Source of the DNA: Limanda limanda
Lineage: Eukaryota > Chordata > Actinopteri > Pleuronectiformes > Pleuronectidae
Assembly: GCF_963576545.1 (NCBI RefSeq)
Contig: NC_083641.1
Location: 16,782,002-16,846,001 of the forward strand
Direction: 5' to 3'
DNA length: 64,000 bases
A program made the position numbers and the translations under genes. The notes under the pieces are model-generated. The model saw only the letters and a list, made by a program, of their open reading frames with translations, was not told where the DNA came from and ran no database searches. This document shows, in pieces, positions 1-15,299 of the stretch; position 1 is the first letter of the stretch; each line of letters starts with the position of its first letter.

Positions 1-2281
1 GTTAGCAGCCAAAACTCAATTCCAACCTAGACTGAATCAGAAATGGTTTCTGAACGTGATAACCCATCTAATAGTTGGATCACTGCAAATTAAAGACTGC
101 ATCAGCAACAGCCTGTATTATTCTCTCACTCTAAAGAGAGTTCATTGGATATCACATACTCTCTCTCTAGCTCTCTGCCATTTTCCTTTAGTGACTGTTC
201 AACAAACACAAACATGCAGATGCCAACAGTTGGCAATACCACATGCCTCCCCCCCACACACAATCTGTGTGTAACTGCTCTCGAGGGATCTTTATTATTT
301 AAGATGTTTTCATGCACATGTTACACACCATTTACTTTGTGACTCTTCAAGGAACAAAGATTTTTGTTCAGTCATCCTTTGACCTACATTACCATGTTGG
401 AATAAAAACAGGGAACAAGTAGGAGAACTGGACCCAGCATCAATAAAACTCAAACAATGAATAAACAATTTCACATTAACAATTAAAACTGTTGTGTAAA
501 TATCACAATGCAAACTGGAAATGCACTCTAAACCCTATGCTGCATGCAGTGTTAAATAATAAATATGTGCTAAAATGTTAAAATATTCATGCATCAACAG
601 TTTGAACTTTTAAACAGAGGTGAATGTAAAATAACAATTGATGGAATTATCATAACTTGACAAATAGAAGAGGGATGTATGCCAACTTGCTAATAATAAT
701 ACATTGTTAAAGCCGTTGAAAAATTAGACTGTAAGACCTGATGAGCATCATATATTAATTGTGTGGGCATATGCATAGTGTAGCTGTTAATATACATGCT
801 ATAGAACAACATGTGTAATTACAGCCGCAAGCAGCGATATGCAGGTTGTGACCTCTTTGCACTTAACGGCTGGAAGCAGCTTAATTGGAATGATTTAAAT
901 CAATGATCACCAGTTAGGTAATTGTGCTAGGTTAGTCCGGTATTAAGACCTCTGGGTTTTGAGGTACTCTTTTTCTTTTCATTAGAGATGCCACTCTAAA
1001 CATGCTTTGGTTGGCCTATTCCAAACCACCGCCTGAAGATATCTCCCGAAATTTATGATGATTGGACACACTATGAAAGAGTAATATATATATTATAATA
1101 TTTGCTGAGGCCCACTATTTCTGAAGATACTTTGGTTGATGACGACCACATATTTCAACTGATCTTGCTTATATGTCTATTAATTTATTTTTTATTTTTT
1201 TAATATTCAAATCACTATTTGCATTAATCAAATGCATTTGATCCCATTCTGGAAAATCAATAATGCAGGTCGTGAATCTCCCCCAGTCAACTTTCCCAGT
1301 TCAATCTAAATTGGTTCAAAGCTGTCACGCTCTTGCTGTAGCAGTTGGACTGACAGATGGCTGAAAGCCACCGATTACAGTAAACATGCTCGCTACACGG
1401 CTGTAATCAGCTATTATGAATTCTTGTGATCAAACCTACAATTGTGTCTGATTGGAGTATTGTTTTGAATTTCCTGAAGAGATTTCTTGCAGGGTAACCT
1501 CGTAAGTGGCCTGCTGAGTGGTAGAGAGGCTTCATGAAATGACTCTGTTATTACATGAAGCGGAAGAGGAGAACTAAAATGAAGAGACAATTAATGGAAA
1601 AGGGCAGAGCTAAAATAAAGATGAATGGATGCGGAACAAATGGTCATCTGATCGATCCCTCCTCAAGAGTCTCCCACTCCCAGTGTGCTCCACTGCTTGG
1701 TATACTGGTATATCACAAATTCCATATCTGCTTCCTGCAATATATCATTGTACACACACACCCAGGTCAAACTTGTGTGTAGTTGACCCTAACCTGTGTG
1801 TAGCTGTGTTTGTGTGTATCAAACTGAATGATTTAGACCTAGAGAATGCTGCAGGGGGACAATCACACTGAAAAAGACTGCAACATGCACCAAGGGCATA
1901 AGGAAAGAGAAGCAGAAACAGGTAGAGCCACCTGGAAATGAGCTCAATGGCAGAGTTGTGTAGCTACAGCTCCCGGTTGGCAAAACTCGTTGAAGGGGAA
2001 ACCCACTTGATTTCAAAATCAATGTCCCTCCAAATTGTAACAGCTTGTCACTGTGGTTGAACAGCTGTAAGGGTCAAACTGCAAGGTGTGCTCAGGTGTG
2101 TTATTTCTGTATAAGTTCACAAAAAGACACAAAAACTAATAGGGTGTAGAGAAACTTGGAATTAACTGCTTTTGTTTTCATTATCATTTCTATTTTGAGC
2201 GTTTTCTTATTTAAGAGGGAGCATGCAACGAGCTTGTGTCATCTGCATGCCGAAGTGTCCTTGTGCAACTCGAATTGCCCC
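1..2281. other. Non-coding stretch, no gene recognised
   Basis: AT-leaning DNA with no open frame that resembles a known protein. Segment 825-1300 has the look of an old interspersed repeat (it opens with 'gccgcaagcagcgatatg' and is moderately structured), but I cannot name a family. Short GT and CA runs occur near 1750-1820. Confidence 0.5.
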
Positions 2282-2418
2282 TCATAGAAAAAGTGCTACC
2301 CATGGATGGGCTGTATGAATGTGTGTGTGAATGGGTGAATGGGAATAACCTGGCAAAGAGCTTTGACAGGTCATCAAGACTAGAAAAGAGCTACATAAAT
2401 GCAGACCATTTACCATGT
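2282..2418 (+). repeat. Old teleost SINE/L2-type repeat tail
   Basis: The stretch contains 'gctgtatgaatgtgtgtg', 'gaatgggtgaatggg', 'ctagaaaagagctacata' and ends 'aaatgcagaccatttacc'. This order is typical of an abundant fish interspersed repeat whose 3' end carries a short CATTTAC-type tail. The family name is from memory, not from a search. The copy is diverged and sits immediately upstream of a LINE fragment in the same orientation. Confidence 0.6.
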
Positions 2419-2445
2419 TTCCATGATCTTGAAACGACCAGTATG

Positions 2446-2805
2446 CTGAAGAAGGAGCTGAGCCGCAAGGCAAAGCTCTGAATATACCAGTCGACCTATA
2501 AACCTCACCTATGATCACAAGAGCTGGGTAGTGGCCAAAAGATCGAGATCTCAAATAAAAGCGGTCAAAATCAGTTTTATCCTTTCGGTGCCTGAGCTCA
2601 GCCTCAGAGATACGTTTACTTGACACTTGAAGACTCCTGGGAAGACCTAGAACTGGCTGGAGGAATTATAGATCCCATTCTGCCTTGGAACTACTCGTAC
2701 TGTCCAGGAAGAGATGGACAGCGTGGCTAGAGAGAGGGATGTCTGGAATAACTCAGCAACCCAAGCCCTGACAGGCGGAAGACAAACATATGGACAGACC
2801 GATGG
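2446..2805 (+). pseudogene. Decayed 3' end of an RTE-like LINE (reverse-transcriptase C-terminus)
   Basis: Three open pieces in plus orientation look like the C-terminal part of a fish non-LTR retrotransposon ORF downstream of the RT core. The first reads KKELSRKAKL and stops at 2479-2481. The second starts at about 2510 (YDHKSWVVAKRSRSQ, then SVPELSLRD) and stops with TGA at 2621-2623. After an apparent internal deletion, a third piece (about 2640-2760) encodes a stretch including QEEMDSVARERDVW. The end, 'caggcggaagacaaacatatgg' followed by 'gatggatg', matches the usual GGATGG-rich 3' tail of this family. No endonuclease or catalytic RT core is present, so it is a dead fragment. RTE/Rex3-like assignment is an inference. 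Confidence 0.65.
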
Positions 2806-8870
<6,065 letters not shown>

Positions 8871-8878
8871 GGTAGAGT

Positions 8879-10007
8879 CAGGGGCGTTTCTAGGATTGAA
8901 AGAAAGGGGGGGCTTAGCCCTTAAGGATGACGAATGTTTGCGCGCACAGCGCGCGCCAATTTTTTTTGGGCTCATTTGGGGCTGCGGATATCCAGCGTTT
9001 CAGACAGTTCATAGATTGGTTCAATCAGAAAGAGTGTGATTTTTCCCTGTATCTTTGCTTGCATTCATTCAGTATAAGATAACAGAAGAGACAGAATTTC
9101 AGGGTCATTGTGAAATTTGACAACACAAATATGAACTTTTCTCAAATAGAGAGAAATAATTTTCCTGCTTGTAAAGGAAAGACGGATATACTAGTTTTGA
9201 CTAGGGCGGAGCTGTCACCTCTGCTAAAGAATCTTCTTATATCCATCTGGTCAATGAATTAGATGATATACCGGTACAGTAGCGTTATGAGGGACACTAT
9301 GACATTTAGTTTTAAATAGCATTAACTGATTATAAACATCAACATTCTATAGGCACTGATATTATTGTTTTAAAATACTAGAGATAGATATTAATGCAAA
9401 GAATAGAGAGCTGTCGATAGTTATTTCTTACATTTCAAATTTGCTCGTTCACACTCTTGCTCACTGGAGACATTTTCTAACAAAATAGCTAGCTAGCTAG
9501 CTTAGTGTTAACATAGCTCATTACAATATTCCCTTTCATTTGCCTCAAGTAAACCAAAATTTAAGCAGGTAACAATTGTTAGAAACCACAGATAGCCACA
9601 TTCTGTAACTACCTGTACTAACAATTTCACTCCGTGCATCATTTACTATGAGCTAAACTCCTTGGCTGTAATCCTGCTGTCTTGATGAGAGACGTTACTT
9701 GACAGAGTGAGAAAGCCAGCGCAGCAGCGATGCAGACTCCCCAAGGTCCTAGTGCCCGGTCTTTTCTTGTTAACTATGATGAGAGGCTATTGGATTGTAA
9801 TTTGAAGGGGGAGAAAACATACAAACCAGAAAAGCACTCACATATATAGCATGTTAGAGTTATAAATAACTTGTCCAGGAGTAAAACAATAGTTTAATTT
9901 AAAAAAATTTTATAATAGAATATAATAATATAATAATTATTTGGGGGGGCTGAAGAACATTTTAGGGGGGCTTCAGCCCCCCTAAAACAGGCCTAACGAC
10001 GCCCCTG
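8879..10007. mobile_element. Non-autonomous hAT transposon with intact 8-bp target duplication
   Basis: The left end begins CAGGGGCGTTTCTAGG and the right end, read on the minus strand, begins CAGGGGCGTCGTTAGGCC, giving imperfect terminal inverted repeats. Both ends carry a G-run followed by GGCT(TA/GA)AGCCC, a small subterminal palindrome. The 8 bases before the left end (8871-8878) and after the right end (10008-10015) are both GGTAGAGT. A CAG/CTG terminus with an 8-bp duplication is the hallmark of the hAT superfamily. Length is 1,129 bp. No transposase-like reading frame is visible inside, so it would depend on enzyme supplied in trans. The interior contains an AGCTAGCTAGCTAGC run near 9487 and AT-rich sequence near the right end. 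Confidence 0.92.
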
Positions 10008-10015
10008 GGTAGAGT

Positions 10016-10264
10016 GAAGTGATGTTCTACCTGACAGGTGCATCCGGGTACTAAGCCACTGTGTTCAGAGAGGAAAGGGCCAAGTTACAATTTAAAACCT
10101 CATTCGTTTAAAAAGTGTCCACTCTATCTCCAGTAACCTGGAAGACGAATGACAGATAATGAGTTTTCTGAGGAAAACTCAGTAGCACTTACTGTGCAAT
10201 TTAGGTGCACTCCGTTACCATATCTCCCACAATTTGTCTCACAGAACAGTGTTGTGCAATAGGA
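10016..10264. other. Short unique spacer between hAT copy and compound repeat block
   Basis: No feature recognised. Confidence 0.4.
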
Positions 10265-10680
10265 GTAGACTTGACGTTGGCTAATTATTAATAATCATGA
10301 AATATGATTATTAAAATAGTAAAAATTATCTATCAAAAATAATTAAATTATTAATTGAAGATGATCAGTAATCAAATAACAATAAAACCACTAATGAGAA
10401 AATAGGAATTATCAATTAGAAAGTACAAGCTATCAATTAACAATGATAAGGTTATCAACCAAGAATAATGAAAATAATTAGTCAAAAACAATAAAATTAT
10501 CAATTTAAGAATAATACTATCTATATTAATAATTGAGAAAGGGGGGCACCACCCTGGTTTCCAGGGACCAACATATCAAGCTATAATTATCAGTCTCATA
10601 ATGATAAATGTCAAATTAATAATGTCAATATTTTAATATTAACGATTACTTAATAAACAGTGAAGGCTTGCACAAATAAT
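10265..10680. repeat. AT-rich tract of degenerate ATCAATTA/AATAATTA motifs
   Basis: About 400 bp dominated by permutations of 'attatcaatta', 'ttaataatt' and 'aaataatta', interrupted by a GC-rich island 'ggggggcaccaccctgg' at about 10542-10558. There is no clean repeat unit, so it is low-complexity or a decayed short-period array. On the minus strand an AATAAA lies just beyond it near 10712, which would suit a 3' end of a minus-strand transcript. Identity of the whole 10265-12896 block is unknown. Confidence 0.6.
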
Positions 10681-10726
10681 CACAGACTACAGATACTTTA
10701 ATTACAAAAGTATTTATTAAGAAGGG

Positions 10727-11104
10727 GAAATAAAGTTATAATGTTATTCAATGATTCCTCATTTTAACAAGCTCCAATATTTCAAAGATAAACACAGCAG
10801 CAGCACTTATCACAATTCAGAAAATACATGGACAACCTGCGGTCTACCTATGTATGTCTGTCTCTATGTGTGTGTGTGTCTGTGTCAAAGTGTCTCTCTG
10901 TGTGTGTGTGTCTATGTGTGTGTGTGTGAAATAAAGTTAGTGTTATTTAATGATTCATCATCTTAACAAACTCCCATATTTCAAAGATCACAACAGCAGC
11001 AGCATTTATCACGATTTAGAAGACACATGTATCCACCTATGTGTATCTGAGTGTGTATGCATCTGTCTGTGTCTATCAAAGTGTCTGTGTGTGTGTGTGT
11101 GTGT
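10727..11104. repeat. Tandem duplication, period about 201 bp, two copies
   Basis: Copy 1 (10727-10927) and copy 2 (10928-11104) both start 'gaaataaagtta', continue 'atgattc-tcat-ttaacaa', 'atatttcaaagat', 'acagcagcagca-ttatcac', and end in a GT-rich run containing 'tcaaagtgtct'. They differ by scattered substitutions and small indels. Slippage in the GT-rich arms is a plausible origin. Confidence 0.9.
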
Positions 11105-11162
11105 GAGAGAGCGAGAGAGCGAGAGAAAAGAAAGGGGGCGTGGCGATGACGCAGTCACATCT

Positions 11163-11346
11163 AAGATGGCGGCCAATCATGATTCGTGGAATCAAGGCCT
11201 AAAAACTCTCAAAATGGCGGATTGACTACAAAACAAGATGGCGGAGCCATTATGAATTTAGAGCCAGGATGGGAGGAGAGAGAGAGCGGAGGCGTGGCAA
11301 TAATAGACTCAAAATGGTGGGTTAACTTGCGTTATTCAAGATGGAG
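11163..11346 (+). promoter_or_regulatory. Cluster of five YY1-like AAGATGGCGG motifs
   Basis: AAGATGGCGGC occurs at 11163-11173, AAAATGGCGGA at 11211-11221, AAGATGGCGGA at 11235-11245, AAAATGGTGGG at 11311-11321 and AAGATGGAG at 11338-11346, all in the same orientation. The first fits the vertebrate YY1 consensus AAnATGGCGGC exactly; the later ones are progressively weaker. They lie about 180-360 bp upstream of a TATAAATA box and a CpG-rich segment. Binding is inferred from motif only. Confidence 0.55.
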
Positions 11347-11522
11347 TCTATGTTAATGACACCATGTGGCCGGAGCTCACACTGGTGGTCGTCACATGAA
11401 TTACACAAAGGAAATTTTAGACAAAGAGAATTCTTATCTCTGCTTGGCTTTGGGGGCCGAATGGTTTCCAGATGTGTTCAGCCTCTCTAAGCATAGATTT
11501 AACTATGTGACCTGAACTGTAT

Positions 11523-11530
11523 TATAAATA
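11523..11530 (+). promoter_or_regulatory. Candidate TATA box
   Basis: TATAAATA at 11523-11530, downstream of the YY1-like cluster and upstream of the CpG-rich stretch. Its position fits a plus-strand start site near 11555. No transcript evidence. Confidence 0.35.
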
Positions 11531-11639
11531 CAGATCGGAAGTGTGTATAGGTCGGTTTAGAAGGGGAGAGAGAGAGAGAAAACATGTAAGGAGAGTTCAA
11601 AGAAGCTCTTAAAAACACGCCAGAGTTAGATTAACAGTG

Positions 11640-12150
11640 ATTCACCCCTCAGCCCTCAAGCGAACGTTGTGGGCCGAGGTTCTGATCGGTGAAATCATTG
11701 CAGACTCACACAGACGTTAACAGTGCGGGCGGAGGCGCTTCTCGCGGCCCTATTCACTGCAACACAAAACATTGCGATCAAACCGGAAACCTGAAGTAGC
11801 GGCTCGGAGTAGTGGCCGGCTAAAACAATGGAACACGGAGGTTCCATCAACAAAATACACTCAAGTAATAAATCAATACGCTTCGTATTAAAACTAACAT
11901 CTGCCCAGATAATCAAGTCTCTTACTGTATCACCCTCGCGGTGTGTCTGCGCCTCGGCGCGAATGTGTCGGGGGCCAGTGAATCACGTGGTCTCTCTCAC
12001 GAGCGGAGCTCCGGAGCTCGGCCGCTGGACCGGACAAGGAGTGGATTTTCTCGTGCTCCGTGACGGGATGAACGTCGTCCTTCTTCTTCAGGGATGTGGA
12101 GCTCGTGCTCCTCAGCGGAATGAATCTCGCGCTTCTGCAGGGGACGGCTG
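11640..12150. other. CpG-rich segment in an otherwise CpG-poor window
   Basis: CpG dinucleotides are visibly frequent here ('gcgggcggaggcgcttctcgcgg', 'ctcgcggtgtgtctgcgcctcggcgcg' in part, 'ggagctcggccgctggaccgg'), in contrast to the rest of the window. Overlapping open frames of 129 aa (11828-12217, plus) and 120 aa (11997-12359, minus) exist but match nothing I know and overlap each other, so I do not call a gene. It may be an unmethylated promoter-like region of a transposable element or host transcript. Confidence 0.5.
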
Positions 12151-12345
12151 GTTTGAAGCCGTTTGTAGATCGTTGGAAAACAAAAGTAAAGTCCGTGGGG
12201 AAAATGAAACAGTCTGAGATCGTCCAGCGAGCAATTTCCTGTTTGATCTTTCCAAGTTAAAACAGGAAAGGTCCTTTTCAAAATAAAAACGTCGACTAAG
12301 ATAAAAGAATAAATGAATGAAATTAATTGAAACAAACATCTTATT

Positions 12346-12520
12346 GCCTCCTTAAGCAACGGGAACCTCTGGTCAGACCTGAGGAGGCCTAACTGGAACG
12401 TCAGTGCTGGAGTGAAAAAGAGCAGTTAAGAGAAAAGTAGTTCCCTCCTTAAGTTTGCTGGAACCTCTGGGCAGACCCGAAAGGGCCTGGTGGGAACGTC
12501 AGCATCGGAGGAAAGAGAGA
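12346..12520. repeat. Tandem duplication, period about 98 bp, two copies
   Basis: Copy 1 (about 12346-12419) and copy 2 (about 12443-12520) share 'cctccttaag', 'ggaacctctgg-cagacc', 'ggcct', 'tggaacgtcag' and 'gga/gtgaaa'. Immediately beyond copy 2 the minus strand reads TTAAAAAG (12539-12546), a TATA-like site placed to transcribe leftward through both copies. This supports the idea that the block is an LTR or 5' region of an element, but no family was recognised. Confidence 0.75.
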
Positions 12521-12859
12521 GGTTTCTGGGAGCACAGCCTTTTTAAGTCATGTTCCAGGTGACTCCCCCCTGGGAGGAGGGGTCAGGGGTCAGTGTGGCC
12601 CTCCAGCCAATTGAGTTGTCAGGATTTGGCCCCCAGGGGCGGGCTTGCAGTGGGGGACCCAGGAAGTGACCTGCTGCCACATGGAGATAAGGGCTCCATG
12701 CTGGATTTTTAAATGTAAGGGGTCTCCCTGGGCAAGTCCCACGTTTTACGAGCCTTTGTTCTAATTCAGATCACTGGGCCTTCCCCAACAACAGATTCGC
12801 CACTTCGTACTTTCTACAAGGTCTCTTATTGTAATGCAGCTTCTGTGGAGTGTCTCTTT

Positions 12860-12896
12860 GAATTTAAGTGTCTGCCAAATTACTAAATGTAAATGA
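12860..12896 (+). repeat. SINE/LINE 3' tail-like sequence
   Basis: 'aagtgtctgccaaattact' followed by 'aaatgtaaatg' resembles the conserved 3' tail shared by fish SINEs and their partner L2-type LINEs ('...GTCTGCTAAATGA.TAAATGTAAATG'). The upstream body was not recognised. Confidence 0.45.
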
Positions 12897-15244
12897 TAGA
12901 TGGAATAAGTGTAAAAACAGAGCAAAACCCTTAAGCACAAATAGACTTCTGATTCTGATCACTTCTTTCTGGTCAGTGAAGCATGACTTTTTAAGGGTCT
13001 ACGTAGTTTATAGCAATAGACTGTAGGGGCTATGTAAATGGTCTTAGTCTAGGTATAGTACACAGCTTCTCTAGTAATGTTACAGTGATTTTCACAGTGA
13101 TCCATTTCATGAGGAAATGTGATCTATGGTCGCTATAGTTTGTTGACATTAAATGAGGATTACTCTGCCTAATTACTGCTGCAGTCAATGAGGTTGAGTA
13201 ACGCTAGTGTGGGAGAGACGGGAAATGTTACCATATTCTATAGAGCACTATTTTGGGGAAAAAAACATTGCCACAAACGAGGGCATACTGAATGACTCCA
13301 GTTAACAATAATAAAATTCCCTTCCAATTCATCTTTTATGACTATCCAATCCCATTTGAAATATAACTACCATTTTGGGGGGTTTTACCACAATGTCTGA
13401 GAAAAATGACTGCAATAAACATGCTTTTAAATAGATTACTAAAGGGACATTGATGTAGCCTTGATCCAGCCGCATCAATAGCTGATTTCCAATAATGGAA
13501 CAAAGGCTCAAAATGTCTTTGAGCCTTTGTCTGCCTCTCTATGAATTATATTTTCAATTCTTAGTCTTAGTCATGACAGAGTTCTATGATATGCATGGTA
13601 ACAATACCAAATCCTATTACATGCAAACAGCAGGGCTTCATTCATGGTTGTATAGTGAGGCTCCCTGGATTCAGGTTGAAACAAATGTATGCTCCCCATA
13701 ACCCATGTGTGCACACATGGACACACACTCTAGGTTAATTTATTACGTTTTGTGCTTTTATGTTTTAACCTGAATCAAGCCAACAACATTCTTAATACCA
13801 ATGGGTTTTTTTTGTCATTGTATGAGGATGCTTTTGCAGTGATTGTAAGAATTCCATTTTATAGAAACTAAGGGCCTATCGTCTGCACTTGGCTTGAAAA
13901 TAGATATTATGTGTCTCGAGAGGCTATACTCAACAAAATTTGCATTTCCATGTCTGCCTCTTATTACTTCTTGAAAAGGGCAAATGTTCACGGTGAAAGG
14001 TCCTGAGGATAAATATGACCATGCATTAAATAGGAGGCACTGTTGCCTGCACTGCTCCCACACCACCCTGCCATTTACTCTGTAGCTGACTCAATTCAAG
14101 TTTACATCTCCATGCCTGTACCACAATTATTCCTCATGGAAGCACAAAAGGTCATGTCTTTTTCACATAGAGTCGGAGCTTGTGGGTAGGTAAGTGCAGG
14201 GCAGAGGCATCTTGATAAATCCGCCCTGGGGGGTGTTTGGGAGTTAGGGAGGGTTCAGGCTAAGTTGAGAAGGGAAAAGTGGCAAGGGGAAAAGGGAGGG
14301 GAATGAACAAAGAGTCGGGTAAGGGGGGGAGTAAATGAAACTTGTGAGGAGATCAGATGGATCAGGCCAGTCCAAGATCGTGTGTGTTGGTGGCAAGATG
14401 AAACAAGAAGGAAGGATGGAATGGATCAATGACAGTTTAAGTAAGTAGAGGTGATGACAAAGGGGGAAGAGGAGTTAGGGGAAATGGAAGAGAAGGAGAG
14501 GATGCAGGAAGCCGAGCACTACCTTGCCTTTACTGCCAAGGCTGGTTGATCAAAGAAAGATTTTGCACAAACGTGTAGAAATACACACTCAAACGAATGT
14601 GCGGAGACAGAGCTATGATAGGCATCTTCTAGGCTCTCTTCCAGCTCTGACTGTACCTTCATCACCATTCACATGTAACTGAGCTCGACTAGACAGTCTA
14701 GCTCAGATCGGGGACTCGCTATAATTGATTCTCTGAAGGTGAAGTGAACAGTGACATAGCAGCAAGGAGATTAGGTAGTTTCTGCTGCCACCTGAATAAA
14801 CAGTCAGTCTCCACTGTTGCGACTACAGTTCCATGTTCAGAGCCTCCTTTGTTGATGCAATAATTCAAAGATGGAGTTATATAGGTGTGGGTGGCAATCT
14901 GAGAAGTGAGGGAGTCTATCAAGCTGAACAGAGGCCTTCTGGGCATGTTTGGGGCAGAGGTACTCCTGGAGAAGTAAATGGGTGCTAGAGGACCCAAAGG
15001 GCTGAGGCAGGATTGACAAAAGAGAATGACTTTGCCTCAAGAAGGTTCTAGTAAACCATCAGACGAGTCAGGGAGGGAAGCAGAGCTTGGTCAAAGCAAA
15101 GTGCGGGAGGATAACTTCTGACTCTAACAGAGGATAGCAGTGGACAGAGGAAGGAACACTTTCAGGGACTCCTGCAGCCATTTATTTCCTCTGAAGACGA
15201 GGCAAGGTTTGAAATTGTTTGGACTGCTTTTCGTACATCGCTGC
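12897..15244. other. Non-coding stretch; purine-rich tract at about 14222-14520
   Basis: No gene recognised. The 14222-14520 segment is a long G/A-biased patch ('gggagttagggagggtt', 'aggggaaaagggagggg', 'gggggaagaggagttagg'), which could adopt triplex or G-rich structures. The apparent proline/serine-rich minus-strand frame there is a composition artefact. At 14159-14196 a pyrimidine-AG, a 19-base insert and GTAAGT form a microexon-like arrangement that I do not call. Confidence 0.45.
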
Positions 15245-15299
15245 CACTGAGACCTGACCCTGGATAATGGTTGATTATTAATGGATGGATGGATGGATT
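15245..15299 (+). repeat. (ATGG)n-tailed repeat 3' end
   Basis: 'ctggataatggttgattatt' followed by four ATGG units is typical of the 3' tail of a widespread fish retroposon. Only the tail is recognisable. Confidence 0.45.

Noticed and set aside
11828..12359. Overlapping 129-aa plus and 120-aa minus frames
   Set aside because: Open because of CpG-rich composition; no domain seen on either strand.
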